Shown here: in pieces, positions 16,860 to 25,742 of the stretch
Layout: each line of letters begins with the position of its first letter
Numbering within the stretch: the stretch's first letter is position 1
Assembly (NCBI GenBank): GCA_003248805.1
Contig: QFQY01000019.1
Location: 22,203-86,202, forward strand
Direction: 5' to 3'
Length of the DNA: 64,000 nucleotides
DNA from: Chelatococcus sp.
GTDB taxonomy: Bacteria > Pseudomonadota > Alphaproteobacteria > Rhizobiales > Beijerinckiaceae
Program-made: the position numbers and the translations under genes
Notes under the pieces: generated by a model
What the model was told of the DNA's origin: nothing
The model's input: only the letters and a program-made list of their open reading frames with translations
The model's database searches: none

Positions 16860-17920
16860 GCCGCATCCCCATAGACCAGGACGCGGTCGGGATCGGCCGC
16901 GAGATGGACCGGCGCTCCGATGTCGGCGCGCTCATGCGCCATGAAGGCGAGATCGACGCCGTCGGGCGTGCGGGCGAAGCCGACGAATTCGCGGCCCCGG
17001 AACTCGGTCGAGACGATCTGCGCCGCGATGCCGTCGCCTGCGGGATGCAGGTCCTCCGGACGCATGGCGACGCGGCAGGCGGCGCCCGCTGCGAGAGCCT
17101 GGCGCAGGCGGCCCCGGATCGTCGCGCCGCCCGCCTCGACCGACGCGAAGTCTCCCTCGATCGAAACGACGCGGCCGGGCAGGGTGTTGCGGAAGCCCAT
17201 GAATTCCGCGACGTCGAGATGGTTCGGCCGTGCGAACAGCTCCTCCGGCGTCCCGACCTGCCGGCCCTCGCCCTCGCGCATCACCACGATGCGGTCGGCC
17301 AGCGAGAGCGCTTCTTCCTGGTCGTGTGTGACGTAGATGGTCGTCGCGCCGAGCGCGTTGTGGATGCGCCTGATCTCCGCCCGCATCTCGAGGCGCAGCT
17401 TGGCATCGAGGTTGGAGAGCGGCTCGTCCATCAGGACGAGCGGCGGCTCGACGACGATGGCGCGGGCGATCGCGACACGCTGCTGCTGGCCGCCCGACAG
17501 CTGGCCGGGCAGCTTGGCGACCTGGCTCTGCAGGCGCACCATGGCGGCCGCCTCCTCGACCCGCCTGTCGATCTCGGGACGCGGCACGCCGCGCATCTTC
17601 AACCCGAAGCCGATGTTCCTGGCGACGCTCATATGCGGGAACAGGGCATAGTTCTGGAACACCATGCCGAAGCCGCGCTCCTCGGGGCGCAGGGGATCGA
17701 TCCGGCGCTCGTCGAGCCAGATGCCGCCGCCCGTCGCCGGCAGGAGCCCGGCGATCAGGTTCAGCGTCGTCGACTTGCCGCAGCCCGACGGGCCGAGCAG
17801 GGCGACGAATTCGCCCTTGCCGATGGTCAACGACACGTCCTTGACGGCGTTGTGCGTGCCGAAGTCGCGGCTGAGGCGGTCGAGCTTGAGCTCGCGGAAG
17901 GTCGCGGCCTGAATCGCCAT
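16856..17920 (-). CDS. ABC transporter ATPase with C-terminal regulatory (TOBE-like) domain, PotA type
   Basis: A 354-residue ATPase. Walker A is LLGPSGCGKST, the Q-loop is FQNYALFPHM, the signature is LSGGQQQRVAIARA, Walker B is LVLMDEPLSNLD and the switch histidine is in VTHDQEEA. A C-terminal 100-residue domain with VAMRPEDLHP is the TOBE-like module of the PotA/MalK group. I chose the ATG at 17920; an in-frame TTG at 17965 is less likely. It lies 82 bp after the binding-protein gene and powers the two downstream permeases. Confidence 0.93.
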   Translation of the reverse strand: MAIQAATFRELKLDRLSRDFGTHNAVKDVSLTIGKGEFVALLGPSGCGKSTTLNLIAGLLPATGGGIWLDERRIDPLRPEERGFGMVFQNYALFPHMSVARNIGFGLKMRGVPRPEIDRRVEEAAAMVRLQSQVAKLPGQLSGGQQQRVAIARAIVVEPPLVLMDEPLSNLDAKLRLEMRAEIRRIHNALGATTIYVTHDQEEALSLADRIVVMREGEGRQVGTPEELFARPNHLDVAEFMGFRNTLPGRVVSIEGDFASVEAGGATIRGRLRQALAAGAACRVAMRPEDLHPAGDGIAAQIVSTEFRGREFVGFARTPDGVDLAFMAHERADIGAPVHLAADPDRVLVYGDAA

Positions 17921-18002
17921 ATAGGACCCGTCTTCTCGATCTTGGTGTTGAAAGGAAAGCGGCAAGCCGGCGCGCGGGCCGGCTTGCCGCCGTGCCGGTT
18001 CG

Positions 18003-19208
18003 TCAGCGGCGCTTCGCGCCGCCGACCTGCTCGTCCCAGAGGCGGAAGGCGACGACCATCTTGTCGGGGTCGAGCGGCGTCTCGAGCGGGTTGTCGGCGA
18101 TCAGCCGCTCGTATTCGGGCCGGCCGAACTCCTTGATCGCCTTCTGGCTGTCCTCCGGCGCCATGTCGAGCGTCACGCCCTTCACGGCCGGGCCGGGATA
18201 GAAATAGCCCTCGTCGAAGGTGTAGGCCTGCTGTTCCTTGGTCAGGAGGAAGCTCATCAGGTCGAGCAGCACCGCGAGCTTCTCGTTCGAGACGCCCTGC
18301 GGGATGCACATGTAGTGCGCGTCGGTCACCCAGTGGAACCCCTTGAGCGCCGCGACCTTGGCCTCCTTCGGCACGACGCCGAGGACACGGGGGTTGATGT
18401 CCCAGCCCGTGGTCGTCGCGGTCATGTCGCGCGAGCCTTCGCCGAGCTCCTTCATCACCGCGCCGGTGCCGGCCGGGTAGTACTCGATGTTCTCGCCGAG
18501 CGCCTTGAGGAAGCTCCAGGTCTTGTCCCAGCCCTTGACGGGGTCCTTGGGGTCGGAATCGCCGAGGATATAGGGCAGGCCCATGATGAAGGTGCGGCCG
18601 GGGCCCGAATTGGCGGGGCGGGCGTAGAGGAAGCGGTTCTTGTTCTCGCGCGTATAGGCGAGCAGCTCCTCGGCCGTGGTCGGGACCTTCTTGACCTTGT
18701 CGGGCATGTACTGGAGCAGCGGGCCGGACGGGTAATAGGTCACGACCACGCCCTGGCCGGAGGCCAGCGCCTGCATCTTGGCGGCGCCTTCGAGATAGAT
18801 CTCGCCGAGCTTGGGGAGCGCGGCGGCATGGTCCGGCAGGAGCGGAACCCAGAGCTTCTGCTCGACACCGGCGGCGAGCGCGTCGGTGCCGGTGAGCACG
18901 AGGTCGATATCGACGCGGTTCGCCGCCTGCTGGGCCTTGAGCTTGCCCGGCAACTCGGGCGAGGGCGCCTTGGTGAACACGATGCGCGAGACGAGGTTCG
19001 GCTTCGCCTTGCGATAGTTCTCGATCGCCTTCTGCGTCAGCGCGAGATTGCCGGCGACGTCGACGACGGAGAGGACGACCGGCGAGGTCGGCAGCTTGAG
19101 CTGCGCGAAGGCCTGCGGCGCGAGGCCGGCGACACCCGCGAAGCCTGCGGCTGCGCCGAGGAAGCCGCGACGATTGATGCTGTGAAGGGTCTTGTGATCC
19201 TGAGCCAT
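18003..19208 (-). CDS. ABC transporter substrate-binding protein (extracellular SBP, polyamine/iron/sugar-acid group)
   Basis: A 401-residue periplasmic protein with a twin-arginine signal (SINRRGFLGAAAGFAGVAG, cleavage near AFAQ). The mature part has an SBP fold similar to binding proteins that work with PotABC-like permeases (VVTYYPSGPLLQYMPDKV, late PEYERLIADNPLETPLDPDK). It is the first gene of the four-gene importer operon, with a good GGGAGAG site. It is divergent from a GntR gene and mannonate dehydratase, so a hexuronate-derived acid is a reasonable ligand guess, but nothing in the sequence proves it. Confidence 0.85.
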   Translation of the reverse strand: MAQDHKTLHSINRRGFLGAAAGFAGVAGLAPQAFAQLKLPTSPVVLSVVDVAGNLALTQKAIENYRKAKPNLVSRIVFTKAPSPELPGKLKAQQAANRVDIDLVLTGTDALAAGVEQKLWVPLLPDHAAALPKLGEIYLEGAAKMQALASGQGVVVTYYPSGPLLQYMPDKVKKVPTTAEELLAYTRENKNRFLYARPANSGPGRTFIMGLPYILGDSDPKDPVKGWDKTWSFLKALGENIEYYPAGTGAVMKELGEGSRDMTATTTGWDINPRVLGVVPKEAKVAALKGFHWVTDAHYMCIPQGVSNEKLAVLLDLMSFLLTKEQQAYTFDEGYFYPGPAVKGVTLDMAPEDSQKAIKEFGRPEYERLIADNPLETPLDPDKMVVAFRLWDEQVGGAKRR

Positions 19209-19273
19209 GCGAAACTCTCCCTGAGCTGGCGGCCGCTTCGCGGCTCTTCGACATCATTGGGGAGCGCCGGACA

Positions 19274-19313
19274 TTGACGCCGCCGTCCCAATCAAGGTAT
19301 CCTAGTATACTAG
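19274..19313 (+). promoter_or_regulatory. GntR promoter with overlapping palindromic operator CTAGTATACTAG
   Basis: TTGACG (19274-19279), 18 bases, then TATCCT (19298-19303) forms a plausible sigma-70 promoter for the GntR gene. The perfect 12-bp palindrome CTAGTATACTAG (19302-19313) covers the start-site region and ends 17 bp before the ATG. This geometry fits autorepression, and control of the divergent ABC operon from the same site. Confidence 0.65.
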
Positions 19314-19330
19314 TGAACGAGGACTTGGCA

Positions 19331-20014
19331 ATGCCCCTTCCGGTGGCGCGACAGAGTACCGATCAGATCCACCGCGCGCTCCGGGATGCCATCCTGTCGG
19401 CTCGGATGAAGCCGGGGGAGGCGATCTCCGAGGCGAGGATGGCGGTGCAGTTCGCGGTCAGCCGGACGCCGGTGCGCGAGGCGTTCAAGCGCCTCGCCGA
19501 GGAGGGGTTCCTGGAGGTGGTGCCGCAGGTCGGGACCTTCGTCGCGCGGATCGATCTGGCCGCGGTCTACGACAGCCAGTTCGTGCGCGAGACGCTGGAA
19601 TGCCGGATGATCGTGCTCGCCTGCGAGCAGGCCGACGAGGCGCAGCGCAGGGAACTGGCGGGCCTCGTGGACCGTCAGGCGCAGGCGCTGGAGCGCGGCG
19701 ACCGGGAGGAGTTCTTCCGGCTCGACGAGGCCTTCCACGCGACCGTATCGCACCTGGCGGGCCATGCCTCCGTCTGGAACCTGATCGAGAGCGTCAAGGC
19801 GCAGCTCGACCGTGTGCGCTGCCTGTCGCTCGAAAGTCCCGGCTGGTCGGAGATGATCCTGCGCGAGCATCGCGACATCGCCGAGCGGGTGGCGTCCGCC
19901 GACGCCGGGGGCGCCGAGGCCGCGATGCGCGCGCATCTGCGCACGGTGTTCGATGCGATCGAGACGATCGCGCGCGACCATGTCGACGCATTCGCCCGCG
20001 CCGAGGAACGATAG
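19331..20014 (+). CDS. GntR-family regulator, FCD subfamily
   Basis: A 227-residue regulator. The winged helix contains ILSARMKPGEAISEARMAVQ and FAVSRTPVREAFKRLAEEGF. The FCD domain has the usual acidic and histidine positions (FFRLDEAFHATVSHLAGH and a late MRAHLRTVFD). The ATG at 19331 is set by GAGGA seven bases upstream; an in-frame GTG at 19313 overlaps the operator. It is divergent from a four-gene ABC importer and 68 bp ahead of uxuA, so it is probably the local uronate-type regulator. A distinct palindrome covers its promoter. Confidence 0.92.
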   Translation: MPLPVARQSTDQIHRALRDAILSARMKPGEAISEARMAVQFAVSRTPVREAFKRLAEEGFLEVVPQVGTFVARIDLAAVYDSQFVRETLECRMIVLACEQADEAQRRELAGLVDRQAQALERGDREEFFRLDEAFHATVSHLAGHASVWNLIESVKAQLDRVRCLSLESPGWSEMILREHRDIAERVASADAGGAEAAMRAHLRTVFDAIETIARDHVDAFARAEER

Positions 20015-20082
20015 CGGCCGGAACGAGCCGCGCTGGCGTGGCGGCTACGCGCCACGACGACAGAAAGGAAATGGGGGAGACG

Positions 20083-21279
20083 ATGGAACAGACCTGGCGC
20101 TGGTTCGGCCCGGACGACGTGGTGACGCTGGCCGAGGCCCGGCAGGCGGGCGCGCGCGGCATCGTCAACGCGCTGCACCAGATTCCCTATGGCGTGGTCT
20201 GGAGCGTCGCGGAGATCGAGGCGCGCAAGGCGCTGATCGAGCGCGATGCCTCGCTCGGCCTGCGCTGGTCCGTGGTCGAGAGCCTGCCGGTGCACGAGGA
20301 CGTCAAGATCGGGGAGGGCGACCTCGAGCCGATCTTCGCCAACTACCGGCAGTCGCTGAGAAACCTCGCGGCCTGCGGCATCGAGGTCGTCTGCTACAAC
20401 TTCATGCCCGTGCTGGACTGGACGCGCACGCAGCTCGCCTATCCGCTGCCGGGCGGCGGCACGGCGCTGAAGTTCAACCTGCACGAATACGTCGCCTTTG
20501 ACCTGCACATGCTGAAACGCGAGGGCGCCGAGAAGGGGCATTCCCCCGAGGTGCTGCGCCGGGCGAGGGAGTGGTTCGACGCGGCGAGCGAGGCCGACCG
20601 GGACCGGCTGCTGGCGACCATCATGGCCGGGCTTCCCGGCGCCTTCGACCGTTACGACGTGCCCGGGCTCGCGCGCATCCTCGCGCGTTATCAGGGCATG
20701 GGCCACGACACGCTGCGGGCCAATCTGAAGCGTTTCCTCGAGGCCGTGATCCCGACGGCCGAGGAGGTCGGGATCCGCATGTGCATCCATCCCGACGACC
20801 CGCCGCGCCCGCTCTTCGGCCTGCCGAGGATCTGTTCGGACGAGGAGGATATCGCCTTCATCCTCGGTGCGGTCGACAGCCCCGCCAACGGCCTGACGCT
20901 GTGCTCGGGCTCGCTCGGGGCCAATCCGAGGAACGACGTGCCGGCGATCGCGCGGCGCTTCGCGGACCGGATCTGGTTCGCGCATCTGCGCAACGTCGCC
21001 AGGGACCCGGACGGCTCCTTCATGGAAGCCGAGCATCTGGGAGGCGACACCGACATGGTCGCGCTCGTGGACGCGCTGATGGCCGAGCAGACCCGCCGAA
21101 AGGCGGCGGGCTGGCCGCATTGGCGCATCCCGATGCGGCCGGACCATGGCCATGAGCTGCTCGGCGACAAGGGACGCGGCAGCTTTCCCGGCTATCCGGC
21201 CGTCGGGCGCCTGCGCGGCCTCGCCGAACTGCGCGGCGTGATGACGGCTCTGGCGAGCACGAAGGGCTACGCCGCATAG
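20083..21279 (+). CDS. uxuA: Mannonate dehydratase
   Basis: A 398-residue enzyme, the usual UxuA length (about 394 in E. coli). It converts D-mannonate to 2-keto-3-deoxygluconate in glucuronate catabolism. Family segments are WRWFGPDDVVTLAEARQAGA, GIVNALHQIPYGVVW, the metal-site region MCIHPDDPPRPLFGLPRI, LCSGSLGANP, FAHLRNV and the closing RPDHGHELL. The start at 20083 was chosen by family N-terminus; an in-frame ATG at 20071 is possible. No uxuB, uxaC or kdgK is nearby, so the rest of the pathway is encoded elsewhere or the true substrate differs. Confidence 0.95.
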   Translation: MEQTWRWFGPDDVVTLAEARQAGARGIVNALHQIPYGVVWSVAEIEARKALIERDASLGLRWSVVESLPVHEDVKIGEGDLEPIFANYRQSLRNLAACGIEVVCYNFMPVLDWTRTQLAYPLPGGGTALKFNLHEYVAFDLHMLKREGAEKGHSPEVLRRAREWFDAASEADRDRLLATIMAGLPGAFDRYDVPGLARILARYQGMGHDTLRANLKRFLEAVIPTAEEVGIRMCIHPDDPPRPLFGLPRICSDEEDIAFILGAVDSPANGLTLCSGSLGANPRNDVPAIARRFADRIWFAHLRNVARDPDGSFMEAEHLGGDTDMVALVDALMAEQTRRKAAGWPHWRIPMRPDHGHELLGDKGRGSFPGYPAVGRLRGLAELRGVMTALASTKGYAA

Positions 21280-21803
21280 GGCGCCAGACGCGCCCGGCGG
21301 GCACGCCGCCTGCCGGCCCCGAGCCGCGACGAGGACCGCGACCCCTGTCCTCGTCGTCGCATCGGACCGGCTTGCAACGCGGAGCCCGTTTTTCGGCCCG
21401 ATCCGGTCTGGCTGTTAACAAGCAGTCATGTCTGCACCAGATAAGGGCGGCGCTCCGGCGCCGCCTTTTTTCGTCGTGCGGTATCCGCCCGGCCCGGTCG
21501 ACGCGCCCCGACATGCTGCGGTGCCGGTCCCGAGCCTTCCTCCCGGCCGCGTGCTCCCTCGACATGGCGACGACCCGACGGTCGGCGAGCGGTGGCGCAG
21601 CCACACCTCCCCGGACCGTCGCGCGACGCCGCGAGCGCGGGAGGGGGCGTCGGCTTCCTTCGCGCCGGCCGCCCGGTTCTTTTCGTCGATTGCAGGGGGG
21701 AGGCGGATCGCGGCGCTGGCCGCCCAAAGCGAGGCGCCATCGGCCGAGTGTAGCGGCGGCGCGCCGGTCCGGCGCGACCGGTTCTCCGCGGCGATCATAG
21801 CTA
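21280..21803. other. Long non-coding stretch after uxuA
   Basis: About 520 bp with no credible gene; the small frames it contains lack family features and ribosome-binding sites. It holds a strong intrinsic terminator at 21446-21471, 167 bp after the uxuA stop. Before that, GGACCGG (21364-21370) and CCGGTCT (21405-21411) could pair. The stretch just upstream of the terminator could therefore be the end of a long uxuA 3' UTR or a small RNA. The right half carries nothing recognisable. Confidence 0.4.
21446..21471 (+). terminator. Strong intrinsic terminator
   Basis: A perfect 8-bp GC stem (GGCGGCGC / GCGCCGCC) with loop TCCG, followed by six Ts. It serves plus-strand transcription and is the best-formed terminator in the window. 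The nearest upstream gene is uxuA. Confidence 0.85.
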
Positions 21804-21830
21804 TCAGACAATCTGTCAATCAGTTGACAG
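21804..21830. promoter_or_regulatory. Composite operator upstream of the seven-gene transport operon
   Basis: TCAGACAATC (21804-21813) continues into TGTCAAT, identical to the site at 29989-30006. It runs on into a perfect 7-bp inverted repeat, CTGTCAA-TCAG-TTGACAG (21813-21830), whose right arm could also serve as a -35 box. It lies 68 bp before the binding-protein start. The GntR gene at 30001-30699 has the same 10-mer at its own promoter. Confidence 0.65.
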
Positions 21831-21897
21831 CAAAATTGTTTCAGACCATCGTCCCGGCAGCAAGCCCGCAGAAGGCTCCGTCCGCAGGAGGAAACCG

Positions 21898-23127
21898 ATG
21901 TCCGAATCCCGCAATCCGTCGCCGTCCCGCAGTCTCAGCCGCCGGAGCCTGATGCTCGCCGCGGCCGGCTCGATCGCCGCGCCCTATGTCGTCCGCGACG
22001 CCGTCGCGCAGGGGAAGGCCGTCAATGTCGGCGTGATCATGCCGCTCTCCGGCGCCAATGCGCAGTTCGGCATCAATTCGCGCAACGGCGTCGAGCTCGT
22101 CGCCGACGAGATCAATGCCGCCGGCGGCATCAAGGCGCTCGGCGGGGCGCGCATCAACCTCGTGGTCGCCGATTCGACCTCGACGCCGACGACCGCGGCG
22201 AACGTCGCCCAGCGGCTGCTGACCCAGAACGACGTCGTCGCGATTCTCGGCGCCTTCGCCTCGTCGCTGACCATCGCGATCTCGGAGGTGACGGAGCGGC
22301 GCGGCGTGCCGCTGCTGACCATGTCCTTCTCCGACCAGATCACCGGCCGCGGCTTCGAGAACATCTTCCAGGTCGTGGCCAAGGCGTCCGTCCTCGGCAA
22401 GGCGCAGTTCGACGGTACGGTGGCGATCGCCGCGGCGGCCGGGCAGAAGCTCGAGAAGATCGCGATCATGTACGAGGATACGGCCTACGGCACCTCGCAG
22501 GCCGCGGGCCTGCGCGAGGGCGCGAAGGCCGCCGGGGTCCAGGTGGTGATGGACGACGCCTATCCGCTCGGGATCACCGACGTGACGCCGCTGATCAACA
22601 AGCTGCGCGCCTCCGGCGCCCAGGCCGTGTTCCCGGTGTCCTATCTCAACGACTCGCTGCAGATCATCCGCGCGATGCGCCAGCAGCGCATCGCCATCCC
22701 CGCCATCGGCGGAGCGGCCGGCTACGTCATCCCCGACTTCGAGAAGGGGCTGGGCGAGTTCGCCGAGGGCGTGCTCTCGATCTCGCCGGCCAATTACGAC
22801 CTCGCTCCCGAGCTGACCGAACGCTTCCGCAAGCGCTACGGCTATTTCATGGTCCACGAGGCGCTGGAGCATGCGGTCTGCATGGACGTGCTGGCGCAGG
22901 CGATGGAGCAGGCGAAGTCGGCGAAGCCCGACGATCTCCGCAAGGCGCTGCGGGGGACCCGCTTCGAGGGCGGCTGGACCAAGACCATGACCGGGGGCGC
23001 CGTGCAGTTCGACAAGACGGGGCTCAACACCCTCTCCGTGCCGGTGATGGTGCAGTGGCGCAACAAGGAGCTGGTCACCGTCTGGCCCTCGGACGTCGCC
23101 AAAGCGAAGGCGGTCTGGGCGAGCTGA
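21898..23127 (+). CDS. ABC transporter substrate-binding protein, branched-chain amino acid type
   Basis: A 409-residue periplasmic protein of the Leu/Ile/Val-binding fold. It has a Tat-like signal (LSRRSLMLAAAGSIAAPYVV ... AVAQGK). The start of the mature part, VNVGVIMPLSGANAQFG, and the NAAGGIK, TTAANVAQRL and TYGTSQ-like segments are typical. In soil alphaproteobacteria these systems often carry aromatic acids, amides or other organic acids rather than amino acids. It follows a perfect AGGAGGA site. It is first in a seven-gene plus-strand operon with two permeases, two ATPases and two enzymes. Confidence 0.92.
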   Translation: MSESRNPSPSRSLSRRSLMLAAAGSIAAPYVVRDAVAQGKAVNVGVIMPLSGANAQFGINSRNGVELVADEINAAGGIKALGGARINLVVADSTSTPTTAANVAQRLLTQNDVVAILGAFASSLTIAISEVTERRGVPLLTMSFSDQITGRGFENIFQVVAKASVLGKAQFDGTVAIAAAAGQKLEKIAIMYEDTAYGTSQAAGLREGAKAAGVQVVMDDAYPLGITDVTPLINKLRASGAQAVFPVSYLNDSLQIIRAMRQQRIAIPAIGGAAGYVIPDFEKGLGEFAEGVLSISPANYDLAPELTERFRKRYGYFMVHEALEHAVCMDVLAQAMEQAKSAKPDDLRKALRGTRFEGGWTKTMTGGAVQFDKTGLNTLSVPVMVQWRNKELVTVWPSDVAKAKAVWAS

Positions 23128-23169
23128 GGCTCGGACGGCCCCTCTGACGAACAGCGGAGAGCCACGGAT

Positions 23170-24030
23170 ATGGCGGTGGTGCAGGCCATCCTCGATGGGC
23201 TGATGATCGGCGGCGTCTATGCCGTCATCTCGATCGGCCTGACGCTGGTCTTCGGCGTGATGGGCATCGTGAACTTCGCGCAGGCGGAGTTCCTGATGCT
23301 CGGCATGTTCGTGGCCTATTATGCCTGGGCCTGGCTCGGGCTCGACCCTCTGCTGGCGGCGCCGCTCGCCTTCGCGGTGGTGTTCCTGCTCGGGGCGGCG
23401 CTGCAGCGCGTGCTGATCAGGCGCGTGCTGAAGGCACCGGAGGTGGCGCAGATCTTCCTCACGGTCGGCCTGCTGATCGTGCTGGAGAATGCGGCGCTGC
23501 TGATGTTCGGCTCGAGCTTCCGCTCGGTCTCGACGCCCTACCAGACCTCCTCGCTCCAGCTCGGCCCGCTGTTCGTCTCCGTGCCCTATCTGGCCGCCTT
23601 CGCGATGTCCGTCGCCTCCGGCCTGGCCCTGTGGCTCTTCCTCAAGACGAGCTGGTTCGGCCGGGCGATGCGCGCGACGGCGCAGGACCCGATGGCGGCG
23701 CGCCTGATGGGGATCGATTCCGACCGCATGCACATGCTGGCCTTCGCGCTCGGCGTCGGCCTGACCGCCTTCGGCGGCGCGGTGATCCTGCCCTATCTCA
23801 CGGCCTCTCCCACGGTGGGCGCGCAATTCGTCGTCCTGATGTTCACCGTGGTGGTGCTGGGCGGGCTCGGTTCCGTCGCCGGGGCCGTGGTCGGAGGGCT
23901 CGCGGTCGGGATCATCCAGTCGCTCTCGACGCTTGTCCTGCCGATCCAGCTGCAGAACCTCGTCCTCTTCGTCGTGTTCATCGGCGTGCTCGCCTTCCGG
24001 CCCAAGGGGCTGCTGGGGGCGGCGCGATGA
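23170..24030 (+). CDS. ABC transporter permease, LivH type
   Basis: A 286-residue membrane protein of the LivH family. The N-terminal ILDGLMIGGVYAVISIGLTL and FGVMGIVNFAQAEFLMLG are diagnostic, and the coupling segment is FGRAMRATAQDPMAARLMGI. It ends with FRPKGLLG, as in most members. It lies 42 bp after the binding-protein gene and overlaps livM by ATGA. Confidence 0.95.
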   Translation: MAVVQAILDGLMIGGVYAVISIGLTLVFGVMGIVNFAQAEFLMLGMFVAYYAWAWLGLDPLLAAPLAFAVVFLLGAALQRVLIRRVLKAPEVAQIFLTVGLLIVLENAALLMFGSSFRSVSTPYQTSSLQLGPLFVSVPYLAAFAMSVASGLALWLFLKTSWFGRAMRATAQDPMAARLMGIDSDRMHMLAFALGVGLTAFGGAVILPYLTASPTVGAQFVVLMFTVVVLGGLGSVAGAVVGGLAVGIIQSLSTLVLPIQLQNLVLFVVFIGVLAFRPKGLLGAAR

Positions 24031-25013
24031 ACCGGCTGTCACCGACCCGATGGCTCGGGCTCGCGCTGCTCGCGGCGCTCGCCATCGCCCTGCCTTTCGC
24101 GTTCGATCCGCGCGGCTACGGCATCCGCATCCTGTGCCTCGCCCTGCTCTTCGCCGCGATGGCGCAGGCCTGGAACATCGTCGCGGGGCTGGCCAACCAG
24201 ATCTCGCTCGGCCATGCGGCCTTCTTCGGCATCGGCGCCTACACCTCGACGCTGCTGCTGATCCATTTCGGGGTCTCGCCCTGGCTGGGCATGCTCGCCG
24301 CCGCCGTGCTCGGCGGAATCGCGGCGCTGCTGATCAGCCTGCCGACGATGCGGCTTCGGGGCCATTACTTCGCGCTCGCGACGCTCGCCTTCGGCGAGGT
24401 CATGCGCGTGATCGGCAACAGCTGGGGCGGGCTGACCGGCGGGCCCGTCGGCATCTCGGTGCCGTTCTCGCAGCCGAGCCTCGACCTGCTGCAGTTCAAG
24501 GACACCCGCTCTTATTATTGGGTGATGCTCGCCGCGCTGATCCTCGTCACGCTGGTGTTCATCGCGATCAAGCGCAGCCGCCTCGGCTACAGGCTGCGCG
24601 CGATCAAGGAGAACGCCGACGCGGCGGAGGTGATCGGCGTCGACACGACCCGGACCAAGATCGTCGCGACCGTGATCTCGGGCGGGCTGACCGCGAGCCT
24701 CGGTACGCTCTATGCGCAGTTCCAGTTCTTCTTCGACCCCGACACGGTCTTCGGCGTCGCGGCGGTTTCGGTCAGGATGGCGATGATCGCCATCGTCGGC
24801 GGCATCGGCACGGCAGCGGGCCCGATCCTCGGCGCCTTCTTCGTGATCCCGATCGAGGAGGCGGCCAACCAGATCTTCTCGGCCCAGGTGGCGGGCCTCT
24901 CGCAACTCGTCTTCGGCGTCCTGCTGATCCTCGTGATCCTCCTGGAGCCGCGCGGCTTCATGGCGATCGGCCCTCGCCTGAGGCGCCTGTTCGGAAAGGG
25001 AGACGGCCGATGA
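24027..25013 (+). CDS. ABC transporter permease, LivM type
   Basis: A 328-residue membrane protein of the LivM family. It has the sequence AQAWNIVAGLANQISLGHAA followed by FFGIGAYTS, and the coupling loop GYRLRAIKENADAAEVIGVD. It overlaps its neighbours by ATGA at both ends (24027-24030 and 25010-25013), giving tight translational coupling with LivH and LivG. Confidence 0.95.
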   Translation: MNRLSPTRWLGLALLAALAIALPFAFDPRGYGIRILCLALLFAAMAQAWNIVAGLANQISLGHAAFFGIGAYTSTLLLIHFGVSPWLGMLAAAVLGGIAALLISLPTMRLRGHYFALATLAFGEVMRVIGNSWGGLTGGPVGISVPFSQPSLDLLQFKDTRSYYWVMLAALILVTLVFIAIKRSRLGYRLRAIKENADAAEVIGVDTTRTKIVATVISGGLTASLGTLYAQFQFFFDPDTVFGVAAVSVRMAMIAIVGGIGTAAGPILGAFFVIPIEEAANQIFSAQVAGLSQLVFGVLLILVILLEPRGFMAIGPRLRRLFGKGDGR

Positions 25014-25732
25014 GTTCCCCGCTTCTCCAGGTCTCCGGCATCGGCAAGCGTTTCGGCGGGCTGCAGGCGCTCTCCGACGTCTCGCTTACGGTGGAGGCGG
25101 GCGAGATCGTCGGGCTCATCGGCCCGAACGGCGCCGGCAAGACCACGCTGTTCTCGACGCTGGTCGGCCTGCACCGGCCCGATAGCGGCACGATCAGGGT
25201 GGCTGGGCGCGATCTCGTCGGCCTCAAGCCCCACAAGATCTCCGCCGCCGGGATGATCAAGACCTTCCAGAACGTCGCGCTCTTCCTCGACTCGTCGGTC
25301 CTCGACAACGTTCTGACCGGAGGCCTCATGCGGCATTCGGTGGAGGATGCGCGCAAGCTCGCGCGCCGCTGCCTCGAGCGCGTCGGCATCGACGCGATCG
25401 CCGACAAGCTGGCGCGCGATCTCTCGTTCCCGGAGCGGGCCCGGGTCGAGGTCGCCCGCGCGCTGTGTACCGAGCCGCGCATCCTCCTGCTCGACGAGGC
25501 GATGGCGGCGCTCAACCATGCCGAGATGGACGAGTTCATGGCGCTGCTGCGCCAGCTGCGCGAGGAGGGGCTGACGCTGATCGTGGTCGAGCACCACATG
25601 CGCGCGATCATGTCGCTCTGCGACCGTCTGGTCGTGCTGAATTTCGGCCAGATGATCGCGACCGGGACGCCGGGAGAGATCGCCCGCGACCCGGCCGTCG
25701 TCGAAGCCTATCTCGGCCGCTCGGCAGCGTGA
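25010..25732 (+). CDS. ABC transporter ATPase, LivG type, with divergent signature motif
   Basis: A 240-residue ATPase. Walker A is IGPNGAGKTT, the Q-loop is FQNVALF and the switch histidine is in VVEHHMRAI. The signature region reads LSFPERARVEVARAL: the usual glycine of LSxGxxR (LivG proteins often show YGxQRRLEIARAL) is replaced by proline-glutamate. Walker B is ILLLDEAMAALN, with Ala after the catalytic Glu where Pro is usual. The gene is intact and coupled to livM, so it is probably functional with altered kinetics. This should be checked against its family. Confidence 0.92.
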   Translation: MSSPLLQVSGIGKRFGGLQALSDVSLTVEAGEIVGLIGPNGAGKTTLFSTLVGLHRPDSGTIRVAGRDLVGLKPHKISAAGMIKTFQNVALFLDSSVLDNVLTGGLMRHSVEDARKLARRCLERVGIDAIADKLARDLSFPERARVEVARALCTEPRILLLDEAMAALNHAEMDEFMALLRQLREEGLTLIVVEHHMRAIMSLCDRLVVLNFGQMIATGTPGEIARDPAVVEAYLGRSAA

Positions 25733-25742
25733 GGGGGAGATC

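Noticed and set aside
21428..21952. 174-codon frame running through the terminator at 21446-21471
   Set aside because: It crosses a strong intrinsic terminator and the operator region, lacks a ribosome-binding site and has no recognisable domain.
21841..24042. 733-codon minus-strand frame across the Liv-type genes
   Set aside because: Antisense of the binding protein and LivH, with His/Arg/Gly-rich composition and no recognised domain.
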